64,000 nucleotides of DNA from Acidovorax sp. Leaf78 (lineage in GTDB: Bacteria > Pseudomonadota > Gammaproteobacteria > Burkholderiales > Burkholderiaceae_C), in the NCBI RefSeq assembly GCF_001422735.1, contig NZ_LMLZ01000020.1, forward strand, positions 773 to 64,772, written 5' to 3'. Numbering within the stretch: the stretch's first letter is position 1; each line of letters begins with the position of its first letter. The notes under the pieces are model-generated. The model searched no databases. It was not told where the DNA came from and saw only the letters and a program-made list of their open reading frames with translations. Shown here piece by piece: positions 1-8,155 of this stretch. Position numbers and translations under genes: made by a program.

Positions 1-1
1 A

Positions 2-3000
2 CCGACCAGAACCACCGAGCAAGGCCGCAGGACTGACTACACCTACGACAGCCAAGGTAACTTACTCACCTTGACCGTCGAGGGCACTGCCAGCCGGACC
101 TGGAGTTGGACCTACAACGCGCAGGCTCTGGTTGCCACCAGCACCACGCCCAATGGCGCAGTTACCAGCTACCTGTACGACACTGCTGGCAATCTCACCA
201 GCCGCACGAGTCCTCTGGGGCATACAGAAAGCTATACCTACGATGTAGCTGGCCGCATGTTGAGCCATACGTCGGCCGGTGGTTTGTTAACCGAATACAC
301 GTACGACGCTCGCGGGCGCATGCTCACTTTGCAGCGCGACGGACTTGGCGCGACATACACCTACCGCGCCAGTGGCCAACTGGCCAGCATTGCTGTTAGC
401 AGCGGCTACACCATCGCTTACCAGTACGACGCGGCTCAACGCCTGACGGGCTGGAGCGACAACCGAGGCGCCTCGGGCACCTACGTGCTGGACGCCATGG
501 GCAACCGCACCTCTGAGGTGGTGCGCAATGCCCAGGGCCAAACCGCGTGGACGCTGGCCCGCAGCATCAACAGCCTGAACCGCACGCAGAGCACTACGGT
601 GGGCCCTCAGGCTGCCACCACTTACGGCTACGACGCGAATGGCGACCTCACCAACACCACCAATGGATTGGGAGAGTCGACACAGTACGGACTCGATGCT
701 CTGCGCCGCGTGCAAGCCATCACCGACGCGCAAAGCGCCACCGCCAGCCTGACGTACGACGCCTTGGACAGCGTCACCCAGGCCAGCGACTTCAAGGGCG
801 TGGCCACCCACTACGAGCGCAATGAAGTGGGCAATGCCAAGACAGAAACCAGCGCGGACGTGGGGGCACGAGCTATTCAGTACGACGGACTGGATCTGCC
901 CAGCAGCATCACCAACGCCCTGGGTGGTGCGACCAATATCCTGCGAGATAGCGTGGGTCGCCCCATTCGTATCACCTACAGTGCAGCCCCCAACGCTCCC
1001 AGCCAAGACAGCATGGTCACCACCCTGCGCTACGACCTGCCCGGCAGCGCCTACAACCAGAGCGGCCAGCCCAACGCCAGCAAAGGCTCGCTGAGCGAGA
1101 TCGTGGACGCCAGCGGCTACCAGCGTGACTGGCACGGCCGCATCGTGCGCAAGACCCAGCAACTGAAGAACGGGCACACCAGCACCGTGGGCTACAGCTA
1201 CGCCACAAGCGGCCTGCTGGCGGGCATCACCTACCCCGACGGCAAAGTGCTGCAGCACCAGTACGACAGCACCGGCCAACTCACCGGGATGCTGTGGAAC
1301 AACCAGCCCCTGGTCAGCGGCATCACCTGGAACCCGCTGGGCCAGCCCACCGGCTGGACCTGGAACCTGCAAGGCAGCCAGGGCAGCAGCAGCCTGAGCG
1401 TGGCGCGCAGCTACAACACCGCAGGCCAGCTGACCACTACCGACTTCAGCAGCTACCAATACGACGCGGCGGGCCGCATCAACAGCCTGACGCAGAACCT
1501 GTGGGCGCCGGCCAGCCCCAACCCACTGGATCAGACCGTGCAAGAGACCCCCGTGACTTGGAACGTGCAATACAGCCGCACAGGCCGCATCACGGGCTTT
1601 ACCCGGCAGAACGCGTCAGGTGCAGCCACAGACGCGACCACGTACGAGTACGACGCCAACGGCAACCGCACGGGCAGCATCAGCCAACAGACCCTGGCGG
1701 GCAAGCCCACAGTCACCAGCCGCAGCTACAGCACCAACGCAAGCCACAACCGGCTTCTGGGCTTTGCGCAAACCCAAAGCGCCACGGACCCCGCCACCGG
1801 CCAGGTCAGCACCGCCAACACCAGCGTGGCCTACAGCTACGACGCGGCGGGCAACCAGCAGGGAGACGGCCTGCACGGCTACCAGTACGACAGCGAAGGC
1901 CGCCTGGAGCGGGTGACGCTGGGCACAGGGGCGGGAGCTTCCAGCGTGCAGTACGCGCACAACGCGCTGGGGCTTCGGGTGTTCAAGACCGACATGCTGG
2001 CAAGCGGTACGTCCAACAGCACCACCGCCAACAACAAGACCGGCCCAGCACAGATCACCCTGCTGGGTGATGACGGCGAAGAGCAATCCGCAACCGGTCT
2101 CCAACCCACCGGCCTGCTGAAGGATCTGCAGAACTTCTGGCTGCGCCTGTGGAGCCCGCAGACCGACAGCACCCAGGCCCAGGGCCGCGCGTTCGTGTAC
2201 GCGGAAGACGGCAGCCTGCTGGGCGAATACCCCATGGAGGCCAACCCGGCCACTGCACCGACAAAGGGCGCACAGCACATCTGGCTGCCCACGGCCAACG
2301 GCCCGATGCCGATTGCGGTGGTGGGGGAAGGCCGGCAGTACGCGGTGCATGCGGACCACCTGAACACCCCCCGGCGGCTGACGCAGGAAGACGGCAAGGT
2401 AGCCTGGCAGTGGGCATACAGCGCGTTCGGAGAAGATGCGCCGACGGCGGCGGCCTCGCGGTTCACCAGCGCCACGACCAACCCGACCACGGGGTCAACG
2501 GCGGTTCCGCTGGTGCAGTACAACCTGCGGTATCCGGGGCAGTACTTTGATGAGGAGAGTGGGCTGCATTACAACCACTTCCGCAGCTATGACAGCAAGA
2601 GTGGGCGGTATACGCAGGCTGATCCTATTGGGCTGGAGGGGGGGTGGAATCGGTTTGGGTATGTAGAGGGGAGTCCTCTGAGCGCGATTGATCCAAACGG
2701 CTTGCAGATAATAATTGTTGGTCCTGGGGGAAAGCGGCCGATTGTCGATCCTGAATTTCCACTAGGAGTGGGACCGAATCAAGGGTCGACAACATCGGAC
2801 TCAGAACTGCAGCAACTTATTGAGAAAGAAGCAAATCGACGCGAATACAAGAATGCGTGTAATGAGAAGCCGCCGTCTGGATTGAATGACTGTGAGCGCG
2901 CGAAGTGGGAACTAAAAAAGTGGAAGAGTTGCAAAGCCCTTCGAGAGGCCAATACCAATAAATGGTGGGGCGGCCAAGATACGCAGCACAACGCCCAAAT

Positions 3001-3076
3001 GATGACTGACATCGAAATTAACATTTTTAACGCTGAGCGCACTATTAAAAGGGTTTGTAAGGAGAAATGTCCCTGA
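2..3076 (+). CDS. RHS/YD-repeat polymorphic toxin, 5' end beyond the window
   Basis: The reading frame is open from base 2, and tyrosine-aspartate (YD) repeats are present from the first codons, so the start lies upstream of the window. Repeats of the form YDAxGxL/R fill most of the protein. They are followed by the RHS-associated core, seen as PGQYFDEESGLHYNHFR, then Y...DPIGLEGG and DPNG. In this family the repeats form a shell that encloses a toxic C-terminal domain, which is released at the core boundary. The part after DPNG is about 123 residues, codes with lower GC than the shell, and contains five cysteines and several Trp-Lys-rich helices. I do not recognise this toxin fold. The shell was probably delivered by a secretion system encoded elsewhere. 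A small gene directly downstream looks like the matching immunity gene. Family assignment is certain; the toxin activity is unknown. Confidence 0.93.
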   Translation, partial: PTRTTEQGRRTDYTYDSQGNLLTLTVEGTASRTWSWTYNAQALVATSTTPNGAVTSYLYDTAGNLTSRTSPLGHTESYTYDVAGRMLSHTSAGGLLTEYTYDARGRMLTLQRDGLGATYTYRASGQLASIAVSSGYTIAYQYDAAQRLTGWSDNRGASGTYVLDAMGNRTSEVVRNAQGQTAWTLARSINSLNRTQSTTVGPQAATTYGYDANGDLTNTTNGLGESTQYGLDALRRVQAITDAQSATASLTYDALDSVTQASDFKGVATHYERNEVGNAKTETSADVGARAIQYDGLDLPSSITNALGGATNILRDSVGRPIRITYSAAPNAPSQDSMVTTLRYDLPGSAYNQSGQPNASKGSLSEIVDASGYQRDWHGRIVRKTQQLKNGHTSTVGYSYATSGLLAGITYPDGKVLQHQYDSTGQLTGMLWNNQPLVSGITWNPLGQPTGWTWNLQGSQGSSSLSVARSYNTAGQLTTTDFSSYQYDAAGRINSLTQNLWAPASPNPLDQTVQETPVTWNVQYSRTGRITGFTRQNASGAATDATTYEYDANGNRTGSISQQTLAGKPTVTSRSYSTNASHNRLLGFAQTQSATDPATGQVSTANTSVAYSYDAAGNQQGDGLHGYQYDSEGRLERVTLGTGAGASSVQYAHNALGLRVFKTDMLASGTSNSTTANNKTGPAQITLLGDDGEEQSATGLQPTGLLKDLQNFWLRLWSPQTDSTQAQGRAFVYAEDGSLLGEYPMEANPATAPTKGAQHIWLPTANGPMPIAVVGEGRQYAVHADHLNTPRRLTQEDGKVAWQWAYSAFGEDAPTAAASRFTSATTNPTTGSTAVPLVQYNLRYPGQYFDEESGLHYNHFRSYDSKSGRYTQADPIGLEGGWNRFGYVEGSPLSAIDPNGLQIIIVGPGGKRPIVDPEFPLGVGPNQGSTTSDSELQQLIEKEANRREYKNACNEKPPSGLNDCERAKWELKKWKSCKALREANTNKWWGGQDTQHNAQMMTDIEINIFNAERTIKRVCKEKCP

Positions 3077-3084
3077 GGTACATC

Positions 3085-3558
3085 ATGCAATTGCTCGATA
3101 TTATTGACCATGCCTTTAAAAAAGTTGATTTTCCGCCGAAAGAGGATCTTATCGATTGCGCGCTGCCAGACCAAGATTATGGGTTTCAAGTTGCCGAGGA
3201 TTTGGAGAACTGGCGCACCAGGACTCCAGATGAAGACTTTCTCCGGGAAATGCACCAGGAACTTCGCAAGCTCTCGGCAGTTACTACGCGATGGATTATT
3301 CCGCACTATCTCCGCTATGCTCTTACGGAGCAGGCTAAATACAGTCGGATGGAAACCTCATTTTTTGTGCTGAGTCTGGTGGCCCGCAGCGAGGAAGAGA
3401 TTGAACAGGTCGCAAAGCGGCTATCTTCGATGAACACTGAGCAGGTCAGGTGTCTAAAAAAAGTGCTCGAGTATTTAAGGGCGGACACGGATTGGGCGGA
3501 ATACATGGGGGAGTACATCGAGGCCGCCCTTGCCACCTTGAGAAGCCTGAGGATTTGA
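3085..3558 (+). CDS. Putative immunity protein, DUF6714-like
   Basis: A 157-residue cytoplasmic protein with no signal peptide. The order of features (N-terminal helix, short Pro-rich turn, an ED..W...D..FL segment, then IIPHYLRYAL and a C-terminal helical repeat) resembles my memory of DUF6714 proteins, which are often found after RHS toxin ends. It follows the RHS gene by 8 bases, which is the usual place for the antitoxin that protects the producer. An in-frame ATG at 3067 would overlap the toxin gene and has an AAGGAG only 2 bases upstream. The ATG at 3085 has TGAGG at a normal 6-base spacing and gives the usual family N terminus, so it is preferred. The immunity role is inferred from position. 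Confidence 0.75.
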   Translation: MQLLDIIDHAFKKVDFPPKEDLIDCALPDQDYGFQVAEDLENWRTRTPDEDFLREMHQELRKLSAVTTRWIIPHYLRYALTEQAKYSRMETSFFVLSLVARSEEEIEQVAKRLSSMNTEQVRCLKKVLEYLRADTDWAEYMGEYIEAALATLRSLRI

Positions 3559-3743
3559 TGAATATTATCAGCGGACAAAGATCATGCGCTATCAATCTGG
3601 TTGTGCTTCAAGCCTCCTAACGGATACCGGCTTTCGCCTGTCTTTGGCTAATAGGAGCGGGTAAACACTTGGACTGGTTTTATGCCGCAGGTCTAAGAAT
3701 CACCCGTTATTCGACGGTGCGGAGAGAGCCAAGGGAGATCTAG

Positions 3744-4954
3744 GGAAGGTCTGCAAAACCTCCCCGCCTGATCCTCCCCAGCGCCAAGCATCCAAGACAA
3801 TGGCGCCATGGATCAATACACCCTGGGCCTGGACCCACTGCCCAAGAAGACCCGCAAGGAGGTCTTCCTCGAAGAGATGAACCAGGTCGTGCCCTGGGCA
3901 ACGCTGGTGGCCCTCATCGCCCCATTTGCCCGAGGTGCACACCAGGCCCTGGGTGGCCGCCCACCGTTTCCCATCGAGACCATGCTGCGCATCCATTGCC
4001 TGCAGCTGTGGTGGAACCTGAGCGATCCGGCCATGGAAGAAGAACTGCACGAGCGGCCCCTGTATCGCCGCTTTGCCGGCCTGGACGGCGCAGCGCGCAT
4101 GCCCGATGAGACCACCATCCTGCGTTTCCGCCATCTGCTGGAGAAGCACCAACTGGCCCCGCAGGTGCTGGCCGCCATCAACACCGGTCTGGCCCAGCAG
4201 GGCCTGATGCTCAAGACCGGCACCATCGTGGACGCCACCATCATTGCAGCGCCGAGTTCCACCAAGAACAAGGCGGGTGAGCGCGACCCCGAGATGCACC
4301 AGACCAAGAAGGGCAATCAGTGGCACTTTGGAATGAAGGCACACATTGGCGTGGATGCCGACTCGGGACTGGTGCACACCGTCATCGGCACAGCAGCCAA
4401 CGTCAACGATGTGACGCAGGCAGCAGGACTGCTGCATGGCAAAGAGAAGCATGCCTGGGGTGACGCGGGCTACCAGGGCGTGGACAAGCGCCAGGAGATG
4501 CAAGGGAGCAAAGCTAAGGCCAAGGCCAAGATCAAGTGGCACGTGGCCATGCGCCCGGGCAAGCGCAAGGCGCTCGATGCCAATCGGGAGCTGCACAAAC
4601 TGCTGGAGAAAGTCGAGCGACTGAAGGCCAGCGTGCGGGCCAAGGTAGAGCACCCGTTCCGGGTGATCAAGCAGCAGTTTGGGTATGCCAAGCTGCGCTA
4701 CCGGGGTCTCCAAAAGAACACGGCGCGCCTGACGATGCTGTTTGCGCTGGGCAATCTGTGGATGGCCAGGAAGCGGATCATGGCGCTGCAGGGATAGGTG
4801 CGTCTGTGGGGTGCCGAGGTGGCGCCGCAAGGGCTGAAACGGGCCTGTAAACCGTGCCAATCGGGCCTAGGCAGCGGATTGCGCAGGAATCAGGCGACCT
4901 TCCGTTCAACATCAGGCTGTGCCGCGCTGGCGAATGGGGTTTTGCAGACCTTCC
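3744..4954 (+). mobile_element. IS5-family insertion sequence, complete, 1211 bp
   Basis: The ends are perfect 17-bp inverted repeats, GGAAGGTCTGCAAAACC at 3744-3760 and its complement at 4938-4954. They are flanked by the 4-bp direct repeat CTAG at 3740-3743 and 4955-4958, which is the target-duplication type expected for IS5 (YTAR). The matching bases continue outward (GAT before, ATC after), so the undisturbed target was probably the palindrome GATCTAGATC. One intact DDE transposase lies inside. Intact ends, duplication and gene suggest a recent insertion. Confidence 0.92.
3808..4797 (+). CDS. IS5-family DDE transposase
   Basis: This 329-residue transposase has the N-terminal domain typical of IS5 proteins (LGGRPPFPIETMLRIHCLQ, then a DE.TILRFR helix). 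The catalytic DDE set is visible: Asp in TIVDATII, Asp in WGDAGYQG and Glu in KVEHPFR, which belongs to the Y-(2)-R-(3)-E-(6)-K type signature. It starts at an ATG 64 bases inside the left inverted repeat. Length and all motifs are intact, so it should be able to mobilise the element. Confidence 0.95.
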   Translation: MDQYTLGLDPLPKKTRKEVFLEEMNQVVPWATLVALIAPFARGAHQALGGRPPFPIETMLRIHCLQLWWNLSDPAMEEELHERPLYRRFAGLDGAARMPDETTILRFRHLLEKHQLAPQVLAAINTGLAQQGLMLKTGTIVDATIIAAPSSTKNKAGERDPEMHQTKKGNQWHFGMKAHIGVDADSGLVHTVIGTAANVNDVTQAAGLLHGKEKHAWGDAGYQGVDKRQEMQGSKAKAKAKIKWHVAMRPGKRKALDANRELHKLLEKVERLKASVRAKVEHPFRVIKQQFGYAKLRYRGLQKNTARLTMLFALGNLWMARKRIMALQG

Positions 4955-5080
4955 CTAGATCCGCTTATCGTTGTGTGAGCGGATGTAGTCGTCGACCACG
5001 GCATAGAAACAATCAGTGGGTGGATTGATACACATTGATAGTTCGCTCGATAAGTTCCAGCGGTGCGCACAGTTGAATGG

Positions 5081-6051
5081 CTATGTGTCACATCCCGGAT
5101 GATCATATGGCCGCTTGTGAAACAGATCCGGGTGCTCTTGGTACCACTCTTTCATGGCCTGCATTGGCGTACTGCTCTTGAGCGCTGACTGTGGCAACTG
5201 GTGGTTGTACAAGGCCACATAGCGCTGCAAGGTCTGCTCCATATCTTCACGGCTGTTGAATCGGTGGGTCTTCAGGACGTCCGCTATGCGGCCATTGAAC
5301 CGCTCCACCATGCCGTTGGTTCTCGGAGTCCTGGGCTTGGTCAGCCGGTGCTCTATGCCCAGCTCCTGGCACAGTTGGTCGAACTCATGGTTGCCGCTGG
5401 GTTCGCGCTCCCGGCTGGCAAACAGTCGGTCTGTGAACTCCTTGCCGTTGTCTGTCAACAGCTTGTTGATCCTGATCGGGCAGGCCTTGTGAAGTGCTTT
5501 GAGAAAGGCCCTGGCACTGGCCGCTGTCTTGTTGGCCTTGAACTGCACGAACACCCAGCGCGTGGCCCTGTCGATGGCCACGAACAGATAGCGCCTGCTG
5601 CTCTCGTCCTGCATTTGGGTAGGTACTTCACGTCCATGTGCACGTTGCCTGGCTCGTAGCTCTTGAAGGCCTTGTGGGCTACCGCACGCTGGTGGGGCTT
5701 GAGGGCGTTGAGGTTGCCCGCTCCATGGCGGCGCAGGCACCTGTCCAAACCTGAGCGTGAGACATCGGGGCTCAAGAACTCCCGCGTGACCGCCAACAGG
5801 TCATCCAGGGGCAACAGCAAGGTACGCCGAAGGTGCACCACCACGGTTTCTTGCGCAGGCGTGAGCACGGTCTGCAAGTGATGGGCCGTGTGCGAGCGGT
5901 CTGCAAAGACATCGCGCTTCTTCCACTTGTAGACCGTCTGCTCAGTGATCCCAAAGCGCTGGGCCAGGACGCTGGCTGGTTCATTGCTGGCTGCGATCTC
6001 GGCGCGCACGGCGGGAGTGGTGCGAGCGTTCTTGTGCAGGGCAATCAACAT
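5081..6051 (-). pseudogene. IS481-family transposase, one-base frameshift
   Basis: The first frame (6051 down to about 5620) gives an HTH N terminus (RFGITEQTVYKWKKR) and the start of the integrase-like catalytic domain, up to MDVKYLP. The second frame continues with MQDESSRRYLFVAIDRATRW, LLTDNGKEF and the PRTPRTNGMVERFNGR block, ending at 5081. Joining them needs one extra base in the C-run at plus-strand 5617-5619, where CTACCCAAATG should read CTACCCCAAATG. Catalytic residues are split between the frames (first Asp in MDVKYL; second Asp in TDNGKEF; Glu in VERFNGR). The cause is a real mutation, a homopolymer sequencing error or, less likely, programmed slippage. The TAG stop (plus strand 5081-5083) lies outside the element, in the left copy of the target duplication. 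Confidence 0.88.
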
Positions 6052-6161
6052 GGCTTCACTCCCCGGGTGGATTGCAAGGACTCTATCAACTCCTTCAAAA
6101 CAGCTCGCGCCATGAAGAGTGGATAGCGTTTAGAGTCTATGCAATCATCCGGGATGCGACA
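5086..6161 (-). mobile_element. IS481-family insertion sequence, 1076 bp, transposase frameshifted
   Basis: The left end reads TGTCACATCCCGGATGAT from 5086 and the complement of the right end reads TGTCGCATCCCGGATGAT, ending at 6161, so the imperfect inverted repeats differ at one base over 18. A perfect 7-bp direct repeat, GGCTATG, flanks it at 5079-5085 and 6162-6168. TGT ends and a single long reverse-strand transposase fit IS481. The element sits in or beside a decayed LysR gene. Confidence 0.9.
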
Positions 6162-6169
6162 GGCTATGT

Positions 6170-6418
6170 GCCACGGCCGATCTAGCGGTAGATGCCGCTA
6201 TCGGCGACGCCGGCGTGGTCTAGATGTTCGAAGACCGGCTGAGACCGTATTTAGACAGCGGCAAGCTGGAGACCGTGTTGGCCGACTGGTGGCCGAGCTT
6301 CTCGGGGCCGTTTCTGTAGTACACAGGCAGCAATCTATTGCCCACCCTGTAGCGGGCGTTTGTGGACTTTGTGCGGGCGCGGTCCCGTATGCCGCAGGAC
6401 CGTCGGCATCAGTCTGGT
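6170..6418 (+). pseudogene. LysR-type regulator C-terminal fragment, decayed
   Basis: Read in the frame of 6170, the translation gives LAVDAAIGDAGVV, stop, MFEDRLRPYLDSGKLETVL followed by ADWWPSFSGPFL, stop, YTGSNLLPTL, stop, RAFVDFVRARSRMP. This is the end of a LysR effector-binding domain, in which the conserved order is xAAxxGxGxxxMxExxxxPxLxSGxLExVL then P.....YY.......P.LRAFVDFVR. Three in-frame TAG codons (6221, about 6317 and 6350) break it. The fragment begins at the right target duplication of the IS481 element, so the rest was lost or scrambled. No DNA-binding half was found on the far side of the element. Confidence 0.8.
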
Positions 6419-6463
6419 TCAACCCAAGGCGCGACCAATCAGCCGCCGCGGAAGGCGGTTGCC

Positions 6464-7057
6464 TCAGCCTGGTGTCCGCCCCGACTTGGTAGATGCCGCA
6501 GGCTTCACCAGCCGCTCGATCTCACCACCGCACGCGCTGAAGTTGCTGGCGTATTCCTCGGGGTTGTCGAACAGCACCTGTGCTTGCATCAGGCGGTCGA
6601 GTTCCTGTTTTGCGTAGACCAGAATGCCCGCGCTGCTTGCACCCGAGGCCCAGGGATAGTCCAGCTCGCGGAACTGGCGCGCGATGTCGCGGTGAATGCG
6701 CACATGCGTCTGCTCGTGCCTCATCACGTGCGCATAGGCACAGCTACCCGGCGGGATCTCGCTGGCCACGCGCAGCACCGGTTTGATGTAATCCAGCCGC
6801 ACGACGACTCCCTGGCAACTGGTCTGCGGCATCACCGCCAGCTTGGTCTCGACAACGACGTGGCCGAGTTGCGTACCGCTGCGGCCGGCGCCCGCGCCGA
6901 TCTTCGTCAGTTCGGCGGCCGATTTGGCGTTGTCCACTTCCGGATCGGCAAACCAAGCCGCAGTGAAACGCACCGCCTTGTCGCAGGGAGACAGGTTGGT
7001 GGGCTGCGCCTGGAAGCAGGCGCTGGCCAGCAGCAGACCGAGGAGGCTTTTCACCAT
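6464..7057 (-). CDS. Exported protein with an HExxH zinc-protease-like motif
   Basis: The 198-residue product begins MVKSLLGLLLASACFQA, a short hydrophobic signal sequence, so it is probably periplasmic or secreted. The motif His114-Glu115-Gln-Thr-His118 matches the HExxH zinc site of metallopeptidases and lies in a helix with further histidines (RIH). Cysteines near the N terminus, before Gln-Gly (SCQG) and in SACGGE may form disulfides. I do not recognise the family. AGGAGG at plus-strand 7060-7065 is only 2 bases from the ATG at 7057 but 5 from the next codon, GTG at 7054, which may be the true start. The frame extends 58 codons further upstream without supporting signals. It sits alone in the accessory region between insertion-sequence debris and a repeat cluster. 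Confidence 0.65.
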   Translation of the reverse strand: MVKSLLGLLLASACFQAQPTNLSPCDKAVRFTAAWFADPEVDNAKSAAELTKIGAGAGRSGTQLGHVVVETKLAVMPQTSCQGVVVRLDYIKPVLRVASEIPPGSCAYAHVMRHEQTHVRIHRDIARQFRELDYPWASGASSAGILVYAKQELDRLMQAQVLFDNPEEYASNFSACGGEIERLVKPAASTKSGRTPG

Positions 7058-7368
7058 AACCTCCTGGTTATCGGCAAGATGCGCTCGTCCTGAAGCGGTG
7101 GCCGCAAGGCGGCTGGCCTGATAGGGGCGGACGAGCATGCCCGGCGCCGGCTGGTCGCCAGTTGGCGTTCTTTCAGCCTTCGATCGCATTGCGTGAAATC
7201 GTATTTGACCTGGTTTGGCATCGACGCACAAAGCCTTGGCATCCTAAGCAGGTGGGCGCATTCAAGCCGGGATCTTGGATTCAGATGCTTAGCCTAATGC
7301 ACTAGCAAAGCGCTTCGATGAACCGCTACGAGCCGTGTTTGAGTGGTCGCTCGCACCTATCTGAAGGA

Positions 7369-7531
7369 GTTTACGACTTTAGATTTGCGGCTGCTATGAC
7401 TTGCAGAGCGCTAGGCCGCATGGATGCTAGGCTTCAGTTTACGACTTTAATTGCCCAGAATAGATAATCCGGGTAATTAAATTCGTAAACTCGCAAATAA
7501 AGTCGTGAACAAGCCAATAGCATCCATGCGG
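7369..7531. repeat. Nested direct and inverted repeats, possible recombinase attachment site
   Basis: The 13-mer GTTTACGACTTTA occurs at 7369-7381 and 7437-7449. Inverted single-mismatch copies lie at 7478-7490 (GTTTACGAATTTA on the - strand) and 7498-7510 (GTTCACGACTTTA). Around three of them, CCGCATGGATGCTA (7416-7429) is repeated in perfect inverted form at 7518-7531. Two cores in inverted orientation separated by a few bases (TTTGCGA) look like binding arms of a tyrosine recombinase or the end of a mobile element, but no recombinase gene is present in the window. Function is not established. Confidence 0.6.
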
Positions 7532-7631
7532 TTTTGCGATCTGATTATTTGTAACGATAAGATCGAATTCGATGGTTAAGAATACCTGGGTATGCGAAGC
7601 TAAACTCAGTCGGTTTGAACTTGTTGCCATA

Positions 7632-7664
7632 AAAAAATAGCGCTCACTTTGAGCGCTATTTTTT
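7632..7664. terminator. Strong bidirectional intrinsic terminator
   Basis: AAAAAATAGCGCTCA at 7632-7646, a 3-base loop, then the exact complement TGAGCGCTATTTTTT at 7650-7664. The A-run before and T-run after the GC stem make a rho-independent terminator in both directions. No recognisable gene ends immediately beside it. Confidence 0.85.
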
Positions 7665-8155
7665 GTCTTGCGAGAAGTTCTTGTGGTCCGAGCAGGCGCC
7701 ACATGCCGCAACGGCTGCAAGAGGATGGTTGCGGACATACGGTGTCCGTCTGCGAATTAGTACTATTAGCTAGGAGCAGCCAGTCAACTCGAATGAAAGC
7801 ACCGCTCAACGTGAAGATGACCGGACCACCAACGCAAGCGGCGAAGCCGCCTTCTGCTGTTGTGAGGTCGTGTTAGTTGGCATGTTTGAACTCATTGCGC
7901 CGGAGAGCTGATGGCGATTATTTGCAGTCAGTATTGCGGTACGCTGGCGCGTAGACCTAGAGCTGATTGTCTGCCACTTCTTAACCCAGGCACTCTGGCT
8001 GAAGTACCCACGCGAACGATCTCTCAATGCGTGGCCCCACGCTTGAAGTTCGCATTAGGCGTGTCCAAATTCGCATTTAAAATTTATAAATTTTCGTATT
8101 TATTTTTAATGATTCATAAATGGCGCACCGATTTGTAAAATGACATATTTATTAA
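7665..8155. other. Gene-free stretch downstream of the second RHS cassette
   Basis: About 490 bases with no supported gene. It holds a small hairpin (GGCGGCTTCGCCGC-like, about 7838-7852) and becomes AT-rich from about 8050. Short open frames on both strands show no family features. It probably consists of eroded mobile-element debris between the terminator and the presumed immunity gene. Confidence 0.5.

Noticed and set aside
287..1570. Long reverse-strand open frame inside the first RHS gene
   Set aside because: It is a shadow of the repeats: composition is low-complexity Ala/Val/Gly/His with no domain, and the forward frame is clearly real.
71..3076. Repeated tracts in the RHS genes as a CRISPR or tandem DNA repeat
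   Set aside because: The repetition is at the protein level (YD motif) with divergent DNA and no regular spacer.
3737..4961. 24-bp inverted repeats as the ends of the IS5 element
   Set aside because: The outer 7 bp on each side are the CTAG target duplication plus chance target symmetry (GAT/ATC). The element's own repeats are 17 bp.
7741..7880. Integron attC-like site near a GGCGGCTTCGCCGC hairpin
   Set aside because: No GTTRRRY/RYYYAAC pair in the right places and no integrase or cassette array nearby.
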